Source: Parapedobacter sp037190485 (GTDB lineage Bacteria > Bacteroidota > Bacteroidia > Sphingobacteriales > Sphingobacteriaceae). Taken from it: DNA of 64,000 nucleotides. Shown here piece after piece: positions 1 through 7,462 of this stretch (positions within the stretch are counted from its first letter, which is position 1; every line of letters starts with the position of its first letter). Location of the stretch: contig JBBCJB010000004.1 in the NCBI GenBank assembly GCA_037190485.1, positions 1-64,000 on the forward strand, in the 5' to 3' direction. The position numbers and the translations under genes are program-made. A model generated the notes under the pieces. The model was given only the letters and a program-made list of their open reading frames with translations, was not told the DNA's origin and ran no database searches.

Positions 1-100
1 CGTTTTTCCTTTATTCCTGAAAGGATGATGCAAAGGTATGGCGGCGATGGGAGCCACGGAATATGAAAAACAGCACATGAATGATGTGTCGGGACACCGC

Positions 101-139
101 TGTAGCGGTATGCTTACATCCTGTAGGAAGGCCGCTACA
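101..139. terminator. Inverted repeat overlapping the end of the araC-type gene
   Basis: TGTAGCGG at 101-108 pairs with CCGCTACA at 132-139, and the smaller palindrome CCGCT-GT-AGCGG sits at its left edge. The repeat overlaps the stop codon of the AraC-type gene. No clear T-run follows, so a terminator or 3' stabilising hairpin is only a guess. The rest of 1-134 shows nothing recognisable. Confidence 0.3.
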
Positions 140-968
140 ACCCGCGCATTTTGCGGAATTCGGTTGGCCGCGCATCGGCGTATTTCAGGAAAAAAGCGCT
201 GAAGTTCTGCTCGCCGCTGAAGCCCAGGTCGAGGCTGATCTCTTTCACGCTTTTTTCCGAATGGATAAGGAGCCGCTTGGCCTCGTCCATCACACGTTCG
301 ATGATGATGTCCTTGGCACCGATGCCCGTCACCGTTTCGGCCGCCTTGTTCAGCCTCCGCTCGGAGACATGCAGCCGGTCGGCATAGAATTTCACCATCT
401 TCTCCTCGACCAGGTGTTCGGCGATCAACGCTTTGTACTGGATCACCAGGTAATTGTCGAGGTCTGCCTTGTAGCTCGCGTTTGAGGTATTCTTGGCATA
501 CAGCGAACCCATGATCAGGATCTGCTCGATGGTGTTATGTGCCAAGTCCTTGTTCAGCTGCTCCTTGATGCCGTTGCGCGCCTGGTAGAGCAGGTATACC
601 GTCACGTTGGCATACCCCAGCCCTTCTTGCGGCAGGGTCATGGCGTAGACCTGGCCGTGGTCGTTGAAGAGCGGGCTGTTCTGGAGGAAATGCATGTCCC
701 GGCTGGACCGGCCGAAAAAACTGGACGAGAACAGCAACACGTATGTATCGGCCGTCAGCCCCTCGTCGAACCGGGATACCTGGTCGGGGCCGATGAACAA
801 CACGGAATGGGGCGGCAGTGGGAATTCGCGGTTGTCCATGTGGTGCACGGCCCCATTGGGACCGGAAAAGACGATCATGTAACATTTGCGCCTTAGGGAG
901 CTATGCATGTCGGGGAGGTGTTCCTTCAGCTTCTGTACGCGGTAAATCCCAAAATCCATCATATCCAT
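135..968 (-). CDS. AraC family transcriptional regulator
   Basis: A 277-residue cytosolic regulator of normal AraC-family length. The first ~170 residues are a cupin-like sensing region with no identifiable ligand. The last ~100 residues form the AraC double helix-turn-helix: an HTH near 'YADRLHVSERRLNKAA', then the family signature region 'EISLDLGFSGEQNFSAFFLKYADARPTEFRK'-like, of which the phenylalanine-rich GFSGEQNFSAFFLKY core is clear. The gene is monocistronic and points away from the next gene (1074-1484, also minus). Target unknown. The domain call is firm; any specific role is not. Confidence 0.88.
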   Translation of the reverse strand: MDMMDFGIYRVQKLKEHLPDMHSSLRRKCYMIVFSGPNGAVHHMDNREFPLPPHSVLFIGPDQVSRFDEGLTADTYVLLFSSSFFGRSSRDMHFLQNSPLFNDHGQVYAMTLPQEGLGYANVTVYLLYQARNGIKEQLNKDLAHNTIEQILIMGSLYAKNTSNASYKADLDNYLVIQYKALIAEHLVEEKMVKFYADRLHVSERRLNKAAETVTGIGAKDIIIERVMDEAKRLLIHSEKSVKEISLDLGFSGEQNFSAFFLKYADARPTEFRKMRGL

Positions 969-1073
969 TGCAAATCAAGTTCTACGCCATGCCAGCGCCG
1001 AAGCAATGATAACATTTTTGTTGCAATTATGGAAATCGATTTAATCGCGTGGTTTTACGCCTTTCAGGGGCGA

Positions 1074-1484
1074 TCAATTGACCCGGATGCTGTAGAACAC
1101 CAAGGGTTTGGATTCGGGAAGCGCGAGTGCCTGAGCTGCTTCCGTCGTCGTGTCGGCAGGTCCGCGCGGAGCCTCGGGTTCGCGTTGCGCCGACACCCAC
1201 GCAGGCGGATAAGGGAGTTGGGTGGACTCCTGCCGATCGACCGTCAATTCGTAAGCCGCCGTCCCGAACGCGCTGATTTTCTGGTTGTCGATGCTATCCT
1301 TGGCATATGCGCTACCCATTTCCGCATTTCCAGCGTCACTATCGGAAGTCTCGATGCAAATGGCCTGGATGGGCAGCAGGGTGATGTGCACGCCGACGCT
1401 GCTTCGGTGCTGCGCCAATCCACATCGCGTCGATGCGATTCCGGCAATCGTCAACAGCAGGCAGGGTATGGTATGCGTTTTCAT
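1074..1484 (-). CDS. Small secreted protein of unknown function
   Basis: 136 residues from ATG at 1482-1484. This start is preferred to an upstream in-frame one at 1727 because it opens directly into a signal peptide (MKTHTIPCLLLTIAGIAST...CGLAQ, cleavage expected after AQ) and because the longer form would overlap nuoA. The mature part, beginning HRSSVGVHITLLPIQAICIE, resembles the small secreted beta-rich proteins common in Sphingobacteriaceae, but I cannot name a family. A minus-strand -7-like box TATTTTTG lies at 1514-1521, close to the divergent nuoA promoter. Confidence 0.6.
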   Translation of the reverse strand: MKTHTIPCLLLTIAGIASTRCGLAQHRSSVGVHITLLPIQAICIETSDSDAGNAEMGSAYAKDSIDNQKISAFGTAAYELTVDRQESTQLPYPPAWVSAQREPEAPRGPADTTTEAAQALALPESKPLVFYSIRVN

Positions 1485-1528
1485 AGACAGGTAGCTATTC
1501 TGCGTGCAATGTACAAAAATAATTTCTT

Positions 1529-1536
1529 TATCTTTG
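1529..1536 (+). promoter_or_regulatory. -7 box (TAnnTTTG) in front of nuoA
   Basis: TATCTTTG at 1529-1536 matches the Bacteroidota -7 consensus exactly. With a start site about 6-7 bases downstream, transcription would begin at or just before the nuoA ATG at 1543, giving an essentially leaderless mRNA. No good -33 TTG is seen at the expected distance. Confidence 0.45.
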
Positions 1537-1542
1537 TGCGAA

Positions 1543-2142
1543 ATGGACGAACCTGGGCAGCTTACCGAATTCGGCAAAATCCTACTCATTGGGATTGTGG
1601 GCGTACTATTGGTGTTGTTCACGCTTTTGCTGGGCAAATTGCTGTCGCCGCGCAAACCGAATCCCGAAAAACTGAGCACGTATGAATGCGGCGAGGAGGC
1701 CGTGGGCAGCTCGTGGGTACAATTCAATCCGCGCTTTTACGTCATCGCCTTGGTTTTCCTGCTGTTCGATGTCGAGCTGATCTTCATCTTTCCGTGGGCC
1801 ACCGTTTTCGGCCAAGCGGAGTTGATTGCCGCAGATGCCCGCTGGGGGTGGTTCACGCTGGTCGAAATGGCCCTGTTCGTAGGCATCCTGCTCATCGGCC
1901 TGGCCTACGTATGGATCAAGGGCGACCTGGATTGGGTAAAACCCCAAACCGTCCTGCCGCGCGTGGACGTACCGATCCCGCCATCGGCATATGACAAGCT
2001 CAACCGCGCGCAGTACCGGCTCCGGGAATTCGAGCCCATCGCCCCGGCGGCGGAAACGACGGCCAAGGCGCCTGCCGTGGGCGAAACGAAAAAGCCCGCA
2101 TTCAAACCCGTATTCAGGAAACCCGGAGGCGCGCCGTCATGA
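1543..2142 (+). CDS. nuoA: NADH-quinone oxidoreductase subunit A
   Basis: Membrane subunit of respiratory complex I (NDH-1), which couples NADH oxidation and quinone reduction to proton pumping. Three transmembrane segments are visible: ~8-30, ~70-90 ('YVIALVFLLFDVELIFIFPW') and ~105-128. The family hallmarks are present: YECGEE, the loop cysteine, and the acidic FDVE motif. 199 residues from ATG 1543; an ATG 39 bases upstream only adds 13 residues that do not look conserved. The ~65-residue Pro/Ala/Lys-rich C-terminal tail is longer than in E. coli NuoA (147 residues). It overlaps nuoB by 4 bases (ATGA). Confidence 0.95.
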   Translation: MDEPGQLTEFGKILLIGIVGVLLVLFTLLLGKLLSPRKPNPEKLSTYECGEEAVGSSWVQFNPRFYVIALVFLLFDVELIFIFPWATVFGQAELIAADARWGWFTLVEMALFVGILLIGLAYVWIKGDLDWVKPQTVLPRVDVPIPPSAYDKLNRAQYRLREFEPIAPAAETTAKAPAVGETKKPAFKPVFRKPGGAPS

Positions 2143-2642
2143 GCATCGACAAGCAATTGGAAAGCAATGGCGTGGTCATCGCCAAGCTCGACGACCTCCT
2201 CAATTGGGCCAGGCTCTCGTCCATGTGGCCCATGAGCTTCGGCATCGCCTGCTGCGCAATCGAGATGATGGGTGCCATGGCCGCCACGTATGACCTGGAT
2301 CGCTTCGGCGTGTTCCCCAGGCCATCGCCGCGGCAGTCGGACGTGATGATCATCGCCGGCACCGTCACGTTCAAGATGGCCGACCGCATACGGCGGCTGT
2401 ATGAGCAGATGCCCGAGCCGCGCTACGTCATCTCGATGGGATCCTGTGCCAACTGCGGCGGCCCCTATTGGCAACACGGCTACCACGTGGTCAAGGGCGT
2501 GGATCGCATCATCCCGGTGGATATCTACGTGCAGGGGTGCCCCCCGCGGCCCGAGGCGCTCATCGGAGCCTTTTTGGAATTACAGAAAAAGATAGCGGCC
2601 GAACACATCGTGGCCGACAAATTGGAATCAGCTACTCGCTAA
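2139..2642 (+). CDS. nuoB: NADH-quinone oxidoreductase subunit B
   Basis: Complex I peripheral-arm subunit that carries the terminal iron-sulfur cluster N2, next to the quinone site. Visible ligands are the tandem cysteines in GIACCAIEMM (~residues 45-46), the cysteine in SMGSCANCGG, and the one in QGCPPRPEA. 167 residues, normal length. Translationally coupled to nuoA by the ATGA overlap. Usually nuoC/nuoD follow; here the next gene, 1 base away, is purK, so the rest of complex I must lie elsewhere. Confidence 0.96.
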   Translation: MSIDKQLESNGVVIAKLDDLLNWARLSSMWPMSFGIACCAIEMMGAMAATYDLDRFGVFPRPSPRQSDVMIIAGTVTFKMADRIRRLYEQMPEPRYVISMGSCANCGGPYWQHGYHVVKGVDRIIPVDIYVQGCPPRPEALIGAFLELQKKIAAEHIVADKLESATR

Positions 2643-2643
2643 T

Positions 2644-3786
2644 ATGGCAAAAGACTTTTATGGGGAAATGCAGTTGGGTATCCTTGGCGGCGGCCAGCTG
2701 GGCCGGATGCTCATTCAGGAGGCCATCAATTTCAACGTGACCGTCCACATCCTCGACCCCGACAAGAACGCGCCGTGCCGCCACCTCTGCACCCGGTTCG
2801 TGCAGGGGGCGCTGGGTGATTTCGACACGGTCTACGCGTTCGGCAAAGGGCTGGACATGCTCACCATCGAAATCGAGAAAGTCAATGTCGATGCGCTCGA
2901 AAAGCTGGAAGAAGAAGGCGTGCTGGTGTATCCGCAATCGCGCGTCATCCGCCTCATCCAGGACAAGGGCCTGCAAAAGCAGTTCTTCAAGCAGAACGAC
3001 ATCCCGACCGCCCCGTTCCAGCTCATCTCTTCGAAGGCGAACCTGGCCAACACCTCCATCCCGTTGCCGTATATCCAAAAACTGCGCAAGGACGGGTACG
3101 ATGGCAAGGGCGTCAAGAAAATCATCGACGCTGCCGATGTCGAGCAGGCGTTCGAGGCCCCGAGCCTCATCGAGCAATGGATCGATTTCGAGAAAGAGCT
3201 GGCCATCATCGTATCGCGCAACGACAACGGTGAGGTATCGACCTTCCCGTGCGTCGAAATGGAGTTCAATCCCGAAGCCAACTTGGTGGAGTTCCTCATC
3301 TCGCCTTCTACGTTGCCCTTCGAAGTGCAGCAACGCGCGGAACTGCTGGCCAAGAAAATCGCCGAAGACCTCCAGATCGTGGGGCTCCTGGCCGTTGAGC
3401 TTTTCCTTAACAAGGATGGCCAGCTGCTCGTGAATGAACTCGCCCCCCGCCCCCACAACAGCGGCCATCAAAGCATCGAGGGCAACTTCACGTCGCAGTT
3501 CGCGCAGCACCTCCGTGCCATCTTCAACCTCCCTCCGGGCAATACCGCCACGCGCACCAATGCCGTGATGGTCAATCTGCTCGGCGAGGCCGGGCATGAC
3601 GGCCTGGCGCATTACGAAGGCATCGAAGCCATCTTGGCCCTGCAGGGCGTGTACTTGCACCTGTACGGCAAGAAATACACCAAGCCGTTCCGGAAAATGG
3701 GCCACGTGTGCATCGTCAACGAAGACCGCGAGCAGGCCATCAATACGGCGCGGGAAGTACAGCGCACCATCAGGGTGGTGACGTGA
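2644..3786 (+). CDS. purK: 5-(carboxyamino)imidazole ribonucleotide synthase (PurK)
   Basis: ATP-grasp enzyme of purine synthesis: AIR + bicarbonate + ATP gives N5-CAIR. The N-terminal dinucleotide-fold motif LGILGGGQLGRM (~residues 11-22) is typical PurK. The ATP-grasp core includes KDGYDGKGV (~150-160), the hinge-like EQWIDFEKELAII, and the metal/substrate segment VNELAPRPHNSGH (~260-275). 380 residues, full length. It starts 1 base after nuoB and is followed at once by purE, so nuoA-nuoB-purK-purE looks like one transcription unit. Confidence 0.96.
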   Translation: MAKDFYGEMQLGILGGGQLGRMLIQEAINFNVTVHILDPDKNAPCRHLCTRFVQGALGDFDTVYAFGKGLDMLTIEIEKVNVDALEKLEEEGVLVYPQSRVIRLIQDKGLQKQFFKQNDIPTAPFQLISSKANLANTSIPLPYIQKLRKDGYDGKGVKKIIDAADVEQAFEAPSLIEQWIDFEKELAIIVSRNDNGEVSTFPCVEMEFNPEANLVEFLISPSTLPFEVQQRAELLAKKIAEDLQIVGLLAVELFLNKDGQLLVNELAPRPHNSGHQSIEGNFTSQFAQHLRAIFNLPPGNTATRTNAVMVNLLGEAGHDGLAHYEGIEAILALQGVYLHLYGKKYTKPFRKMGHVCIVNEDREQAINTAREVQRTIRVVT

Positions 3787-3787
3787 T

Positions 3788-4309
3788 ATGTTAATGGATA
3801 TGACAGCGAAAACAACGATACCTGAAGTAGGCGTCATCATGGGCAGCAAATCAGACCTGCCGGTGATGCAAGACGCCGTTGACATCCTCAAATCCTTTGG
3901 CGTGCAGGTGGAGGTAACGGTGGTCTCGGCACATCGTACGCCCGATCGCATGTTCGACTATGCCAAGACCGCGGCCTCCCGGGGGCTCAAGGTCATCATC
4001 GCCGGTGCTGGCGGTGCCGCCCACCTGCCAGGTATGGTGGCCTCCATCACCCACCTGCCAGTCATCGGCGTACCGGTCAAATCATCCAATTCCATCGATG
4101 GGTGGGACTCGGTACTGTCCATCCTGCAGATGCCCAACGGCATCCCCGTGGCCACCGTGGCGCTGAACGCCGCCAAAAACGCCGGCATCCTCGCCGCGCA
4201 GATTCTCGCGGTCTCCAATGAGCAGCTCGCGCAGAACCTGCTGAACTACAAAGCCGAATTGGCCGATAAGGTGCTAGAAAGCGCCAAGGAACTCGAAGCC
4301 GAACAGTGA
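3788..4309 (+). CDS. purE: N5-carboxyaminoimidazole ribonucleotide mutase (PurE, class I)
   Basis: Converts N5-CAIR, the PurK product, to CAIR. Motifs: GVIMGSKSDLPVM (~residues 15-27), VVSAHRTPDRM with the catalytic-region histidine (~44-55), IIAGAGGAAHLPGM (~70-84) and GVPVKSS. 173 residues. Begins 1 base after the purK stop; an internal ATG at residue 5 (M-T-A-K) is an alternative start. The 3' end faces the convergent Gfo/Idh gene 18 bases away, with no obvious hairpin terminator between them. Confidence 0.96.
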   Translation: MLMDMTAKTTIPEVGVIMGSKSDLPVMQDAVDILKSFGVQVEVTVVSAHRTPDRMFDYAKTAASRGLKVIIAGAGGAAHLPGMVASITHLPVIGVPVKSSNSIDGWDSVLSILQMPNGIPVATVALNAAKNAGILAAQILAVSNEQLAQNLLNYKAELADKVLESAKELEAEQ

Positions 4310-4327
4310 TCGGCCGCTAACCAGCCC

Positions 4328-5638
4328 TCAGACCCGGGGTATCCGGTACCCGTTGTGGTACGTGGCGGCCAGCAGCTTGTTCGCTTCGCGATCGGTGAAA
4401 CGGTGCTTTTGCGCATCCCAATGGATTTTCTTTCCTGTGCGGTAGGCGATGTTTCCCATCTGCGAGAAAATGGCGATGTGGGCACCCGCTTCGATCGGCG
4501 CCGTGAGGCGATCGGCGCTCCGCGACCGGATCGCATCCACGAAATTCGCGGTGTGCTTATCCAAGCCGTTGTCTTGGCTCTTGCGCAGCGGCACGGCCGC
4601 CATGCGATCGCCCTCGGGGATCACTTCCCACCCGCCCCTATCCAGTACCAACGTGCCCAAGTTGCCGATGAACGCCACGCCATGGTTGCGCCCGTACGGT
4701 CCGCCATCGATGCCGTTGGCATGTTCCCATTGCACGGTGAAGTCATCGAATTCGTAGACCGTCGTGAGCGTATCGGGCGTCTCGGCCGCGTCGTCCGGGT
4801 ACGCGAACTTCCCGCCCGTGGCCAGGATGGATCTCGGCGTGGTGGCCTTCATGCCGATCAATGCGAAATCGAGCATGTGCACGCCCCAATCGGTCATCAA
4901 CCCGCCCGCGTAATCCCAGAACCAGCGGAAGTCGAAATGGAACCGGTTGGGGTTGAACGGCCGTTGCCGTGCCGGCCCAAGCCAGCGGGTGTAATCCACG
5001 CCTTCCGGCACGGGGGCATCCGGTTTTACCGGGATGCTCTTCATCCACCCCTGGTAGGCCCAGGCCTTCACCAGGCGGATCTTTCCGAGCTTGCCCGAAT
5101 GCACGAAATCCATCGCGTCGCGGAAATGCTGCTGGCTGCGCTGCCACTGCCCCACCTGCACGATGCTGTTGTATTTGGTCGCCGCAGCCAGCATGGCGTT
5201 GCATTCGGCGATCGAATTGCCCAATGGCTTCTCCACGTACACCGCCTTGCCTGCCGCGCATGCATCCACCGTCTGCAGGCAGTGCCAGTGATCGGGCGTG
5301 CCGATGATCACGGCGTCCACGTCTGGGTCGGCCAGTAGGTCTTCGTGCCGCGCGTACAGTTTCGGTTCGATGCCACGTGCAGCCAGCTCGTCGGCGCGCT
5401 GCTTCAGCACCCCGCCGTCGACGTCGCATAGCGCGGTGCATTGCACGCCAGGCACCTTCAATATCGAGTTCAGGTTTGCCCAACCCATCCCCTTGGCGCC
5501 GATGAGGCCTACCCGCACGGCATCCTGCCTACGGCCTGCCATCGAAAACGCACGTGGGAACGCCGAAGCCGTGCCTGCCGTCGCCGCCAACGCGGCCACC
5601 GATCCGATGAATTTCCTCCTGTTCATGTCCATGATCAT
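4328..5638 (-). CDS. Tat-exported Gfo/Idh/MocA family oxidoreductase
   Basis: NAD(P)-dependent sugar or cyclitol oxidoreductase of the Gfo/Idh/MocA family, 436 residues. The N-terminus carries a twin-arginine signal (MNRRKFIGSVAALAATAGTA), so it is probably exported folded to the periplasm with its cofactor. The Rossmann motif is VGLIGAKGMGWANL (~residues 43-57); the family signature EKPLGNSIAE holds the lysine of the usual EKP motif; the 'DWGVHMLD' segment carries the catalytic-region histidine. Starts at 5626 (MNRRK) or 5632 are equally possible. It is separated by about 400 bases from the downstream-facing PUL operon, so co-regulation is uncertain. Substrate not predictable. Confidence 0.88.
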   Translation of the reverse strand: MIMDMNRRKFIGSVAALAATAGTASAFPRAFSMAGRRQDAVRVGLIGAKGMGWANLNSILKVPGVQCTALCDVDGGVLKQRADELAARGIEPKLYARHEDLLADPDVDAVIIGTPDHWHCLQTVDACAAGKAVYVEKPLGNSIAECNAMLAAATKYNSIVQVGQWQRSQQHFRDAMDFVHSGKLGKIRLVKAWAYQGWMKSIPVKPDAPVPEGVDYTRWLGPARQRPFNPNRFHFDFRWFWDYAGGLMTDWGVHMLDFALIGMKATTPRSILATGGKFAYPDDAAETPDTLTTVYEFDDFTVQWEHANGIDGGPYGRNHGVAFIGNLGTLVLDRGGWEVIPEGDRMAAVPLRKSQDNGLDKHTANFVDAIRSRSADRLTAPIEAGAHIAIFSQMGNIAYRTGKKIHWDAQKHRFTDREANKLLAATYHNGYRIPRV

Positions 5639-5769
5639 TTATAACTTGGTGATTCGCTTTCCGAAGGTAGCGTTTTTTTTGGCAATTTATGCAGGTTTCG
5701 ATCGAATAGCCGAACCTTGCGTTGACCGAACGAGGCAATCCGATGAGCGATTGCATATTGTCTCTGCTG

Positions 5770-5870
5770 CTAGTCCGCGGCCATGTTCTCGGTGCCGACC
5801 GGGCATCAATGTATTTAATCGCTTGGGGCTTGAGCCACGAAGCGCACGGCGGTAGTGTTGGTGCACTCCT
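5770..5870 (-). pseudogene. Remnant of an XRE-regulator 3' end
   Basis: On the minus strand this segment reads E-C-T-N-T-T-A-V-R-F-V-A-Q-A-P-S-D, then breaks frame. After small deletions it resumes as P-V-G-T-E-N-M-A-A-D-stop. This matches the C-terminus of the intact regulator at 25686-26342 (TTAVRFVTKDPSVINYVDGP, then VGTKDIAAD). No upstream part of the gene is recognisable here. The rest of the 5639-6037 gap holds no gene; 5895-5970 has degenerate GC-rich repeat text (GTAGGGACAAACCCGCGTGT and GGGCAGACGCACCGG) of the kind dispersed in Bacteroidota intergenic regions. Confidence 0.7.
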
Positions 5871-6037
5871 TAAACGGGTCGGTTTGCCAACACGTAGGGA
5901 CAAACCCGCGTGTTCGCCCAATGGTTCAGGCAGACACAGGGGGCAGGGCAGACGCACCGGTCAGGGCAACCGCGAGGGTTGCGCCATATTTTTCTTGCAG
6001 GGGGCAGTAAAAAGCTAATTGAGCATGCGCTGCATTT

Positions 6038-7462
6038 TCAGTATAACCGCTTATCCTTCACGCTTGAACATATTGTAATCCTATGATAAACAGGTATATT
6101 CAACTTGTAAATCTCTTCCTCTTTTTTCTTCATTTCCTGTATCAATGCTTTTTCGCGCGGCTTGTTTATGCGATAATCCTCGAAAAGCTTAGTGGCAAAG
6201 TCCGTCCTATCCGCGTATTTCGTTTGCAAAAGGCTTTCAAAATATCCTTTCAACGAGTCAATCGGCATTTTCCACATAGCGCGAGGCAAATCCCGATACT
6301 CCACTCGTTTCAACAACCTTAATTTCGCCTGGATGGCTTTCAAATCCAGGGCGGCTTTCAAAACAAGTTTCGATTGCTCGGCCTGCGGGGTGCCATCAAG
6401 CTCGGCCAAGTTGATTCCAGCAGCCAGCTGCATAGCCGAAAACCGACCTACCGTTCGATTGTCAATCCGCAGTTCGTAGTCGCCGTGTTTGATTCCATTG
6501 ACTGCTATCCGCTGTTGGTTTAGGTCTTCAACAAACGGCACGTGTCGTAAGCCTTCGTACGCAGCCTTTTCCATGGGATACGGCAAACTCCGCTCCAGGT
6601 AGCGAAATGAGACGGTGCTGTCTGTTGATTCAAAGTCTTCGATATGACAGTTTTGCGTTTCGATATGCGATCCATCAACCAAGTCGATATCAATCCTGGA
6701 CACATAACGATCTACCGACTGGGTTTTTAGAAATTGGTAGGCCATTATGAAATGTCCCACCACGCCAGGATGGACCCGATCCCCGCCCACGATCGTAAAT
6801 CGGCTGTCTTTCTGCTGTGCCGATTCATTGATGGTGTTCATGATCGTCCAAAAGTCTGTTAACCCGGTTCGCTGGCGCTGGCTCACCGACTCCAAGTGGT
6901 CTCCACACCACTTCAACGCATCATTGACACCATGACGATGTTCCTCTTCCAGTTCAGCCTTGTCGTCATAAACCGATGGCTTGATCAGCGTGATATGCGA
7001 CGTTTGAGATTTCAATCGTTGCACCAATAGCTCGATATCCCTTGCATACCTGTCCAATGCAGCCTTGCGACGCTTCTCGATTCCATTTTCGGGCGAGATC
7101 GCTTTTTCGTAAAGCATCCTGTTTACGTCGTTCATCCCCAACATCACGTTGATATGCGTCGGTTGCCAGCTAAACACATCTTCATGGAGGCGCCCCAAAA
7201 CATCGCTTGCTACGTCACCCCCCACACCGCAATTATAAAACGTGATTCGATCATGCGGGTAGCGCGTGATATAATATACGTATATGAAATGCTGATATCC
7301 ACCAGCCTGCGTAATGCTATTGCCCACGAACGCCACCCTATCGCCAGCCTTATAGGGCCGGCCAGCCGTTTGTTGGGCTATCGCGCGGTTGATGGAAAGA
7401 AACCACGCGAGGGTAAAGCCACACCATGCGGCGAGCCGAAGAACTGCAACCACCCGTTTCAT
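6038..7462 (-). CDS. SGNH/GDSL-family hydrolase (secreted)
   Basis: 474-residue secreted hydrolase with a signal peptide ending near AIAQQ. SGNH blocks are visible: block I FVGNSITQAGG with the nucleophile serine (~residues 48-58), block II GVGGDVASD, block III GMNDVNRM, and block V GGDRVHPG with the Asp-x-x-His pair. Such enzymes usually remove acetyl or other acyl groups from polysaccharides. The C-terminal ~200 residues are a beta-rich then helical extension. It is the last gene of the PUL operon and overlaps the upstream gene by 4 bases (ATGA). Likely role: deacylation of the target glycan; this is inferred. Confidence 0.82.
   Translation of the reverse strand: MKRVVAVLRLAAWCGFTLAWFLSINRAIAQQTAGRPYKAGDRVAFVGNSITQAGGYQHFIYVYYITRYPHDRITFYNCGVGGDVASDVLGRLHEDVFSWQPTHINVMLGMNDVNRMLYEKAISPENGIEKRRKAALDRYARDIELLVQRLKSQTSHITLIKPSVYDDKAELEEEHRHGVNDALKWCGDHLESVSQRQRTGLTDFWTIMNTINESAQQKDSRFTIVGGDRVHPGVVGHFIMAYQFLKTQSVDRYVSRIDIDLVDGSHIETQNCHIEDFESTDSTVSFRYLERSLPYPMEKAAYEGLRHVPFVEDLNQQRIAVNGIKHGDYELRIDNRTVGRFSAMQLAAGINLAELDGTPQAEQSKLVLKAALDLKAIQAKLRLLKRVEYRDLPRAMWKMPIDSLKGYFESLLQTKYADRTDFATKLFEDYRINKPREKALIQEMKKKEEEIYKLNIPVYHRITICSSVKDKRLY

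Noticed and set aside
1485..1727. N-terminal extension of the small secreted protein
   Set aside because: It would overlap nuoA and its promoter and would put the signal peptide in the middle of the protein.
2632..3951. Frame of 439 codons antisense to purK and purE
   Set aside because: Opposite two clear housekeeping enzymes and without any motif of its own.
5722..6018. Frame in the gap after the Gfo/Idh gene
   Set aside because: It runs antisense through the XRE-tail remnant and GC-rich repeat text.
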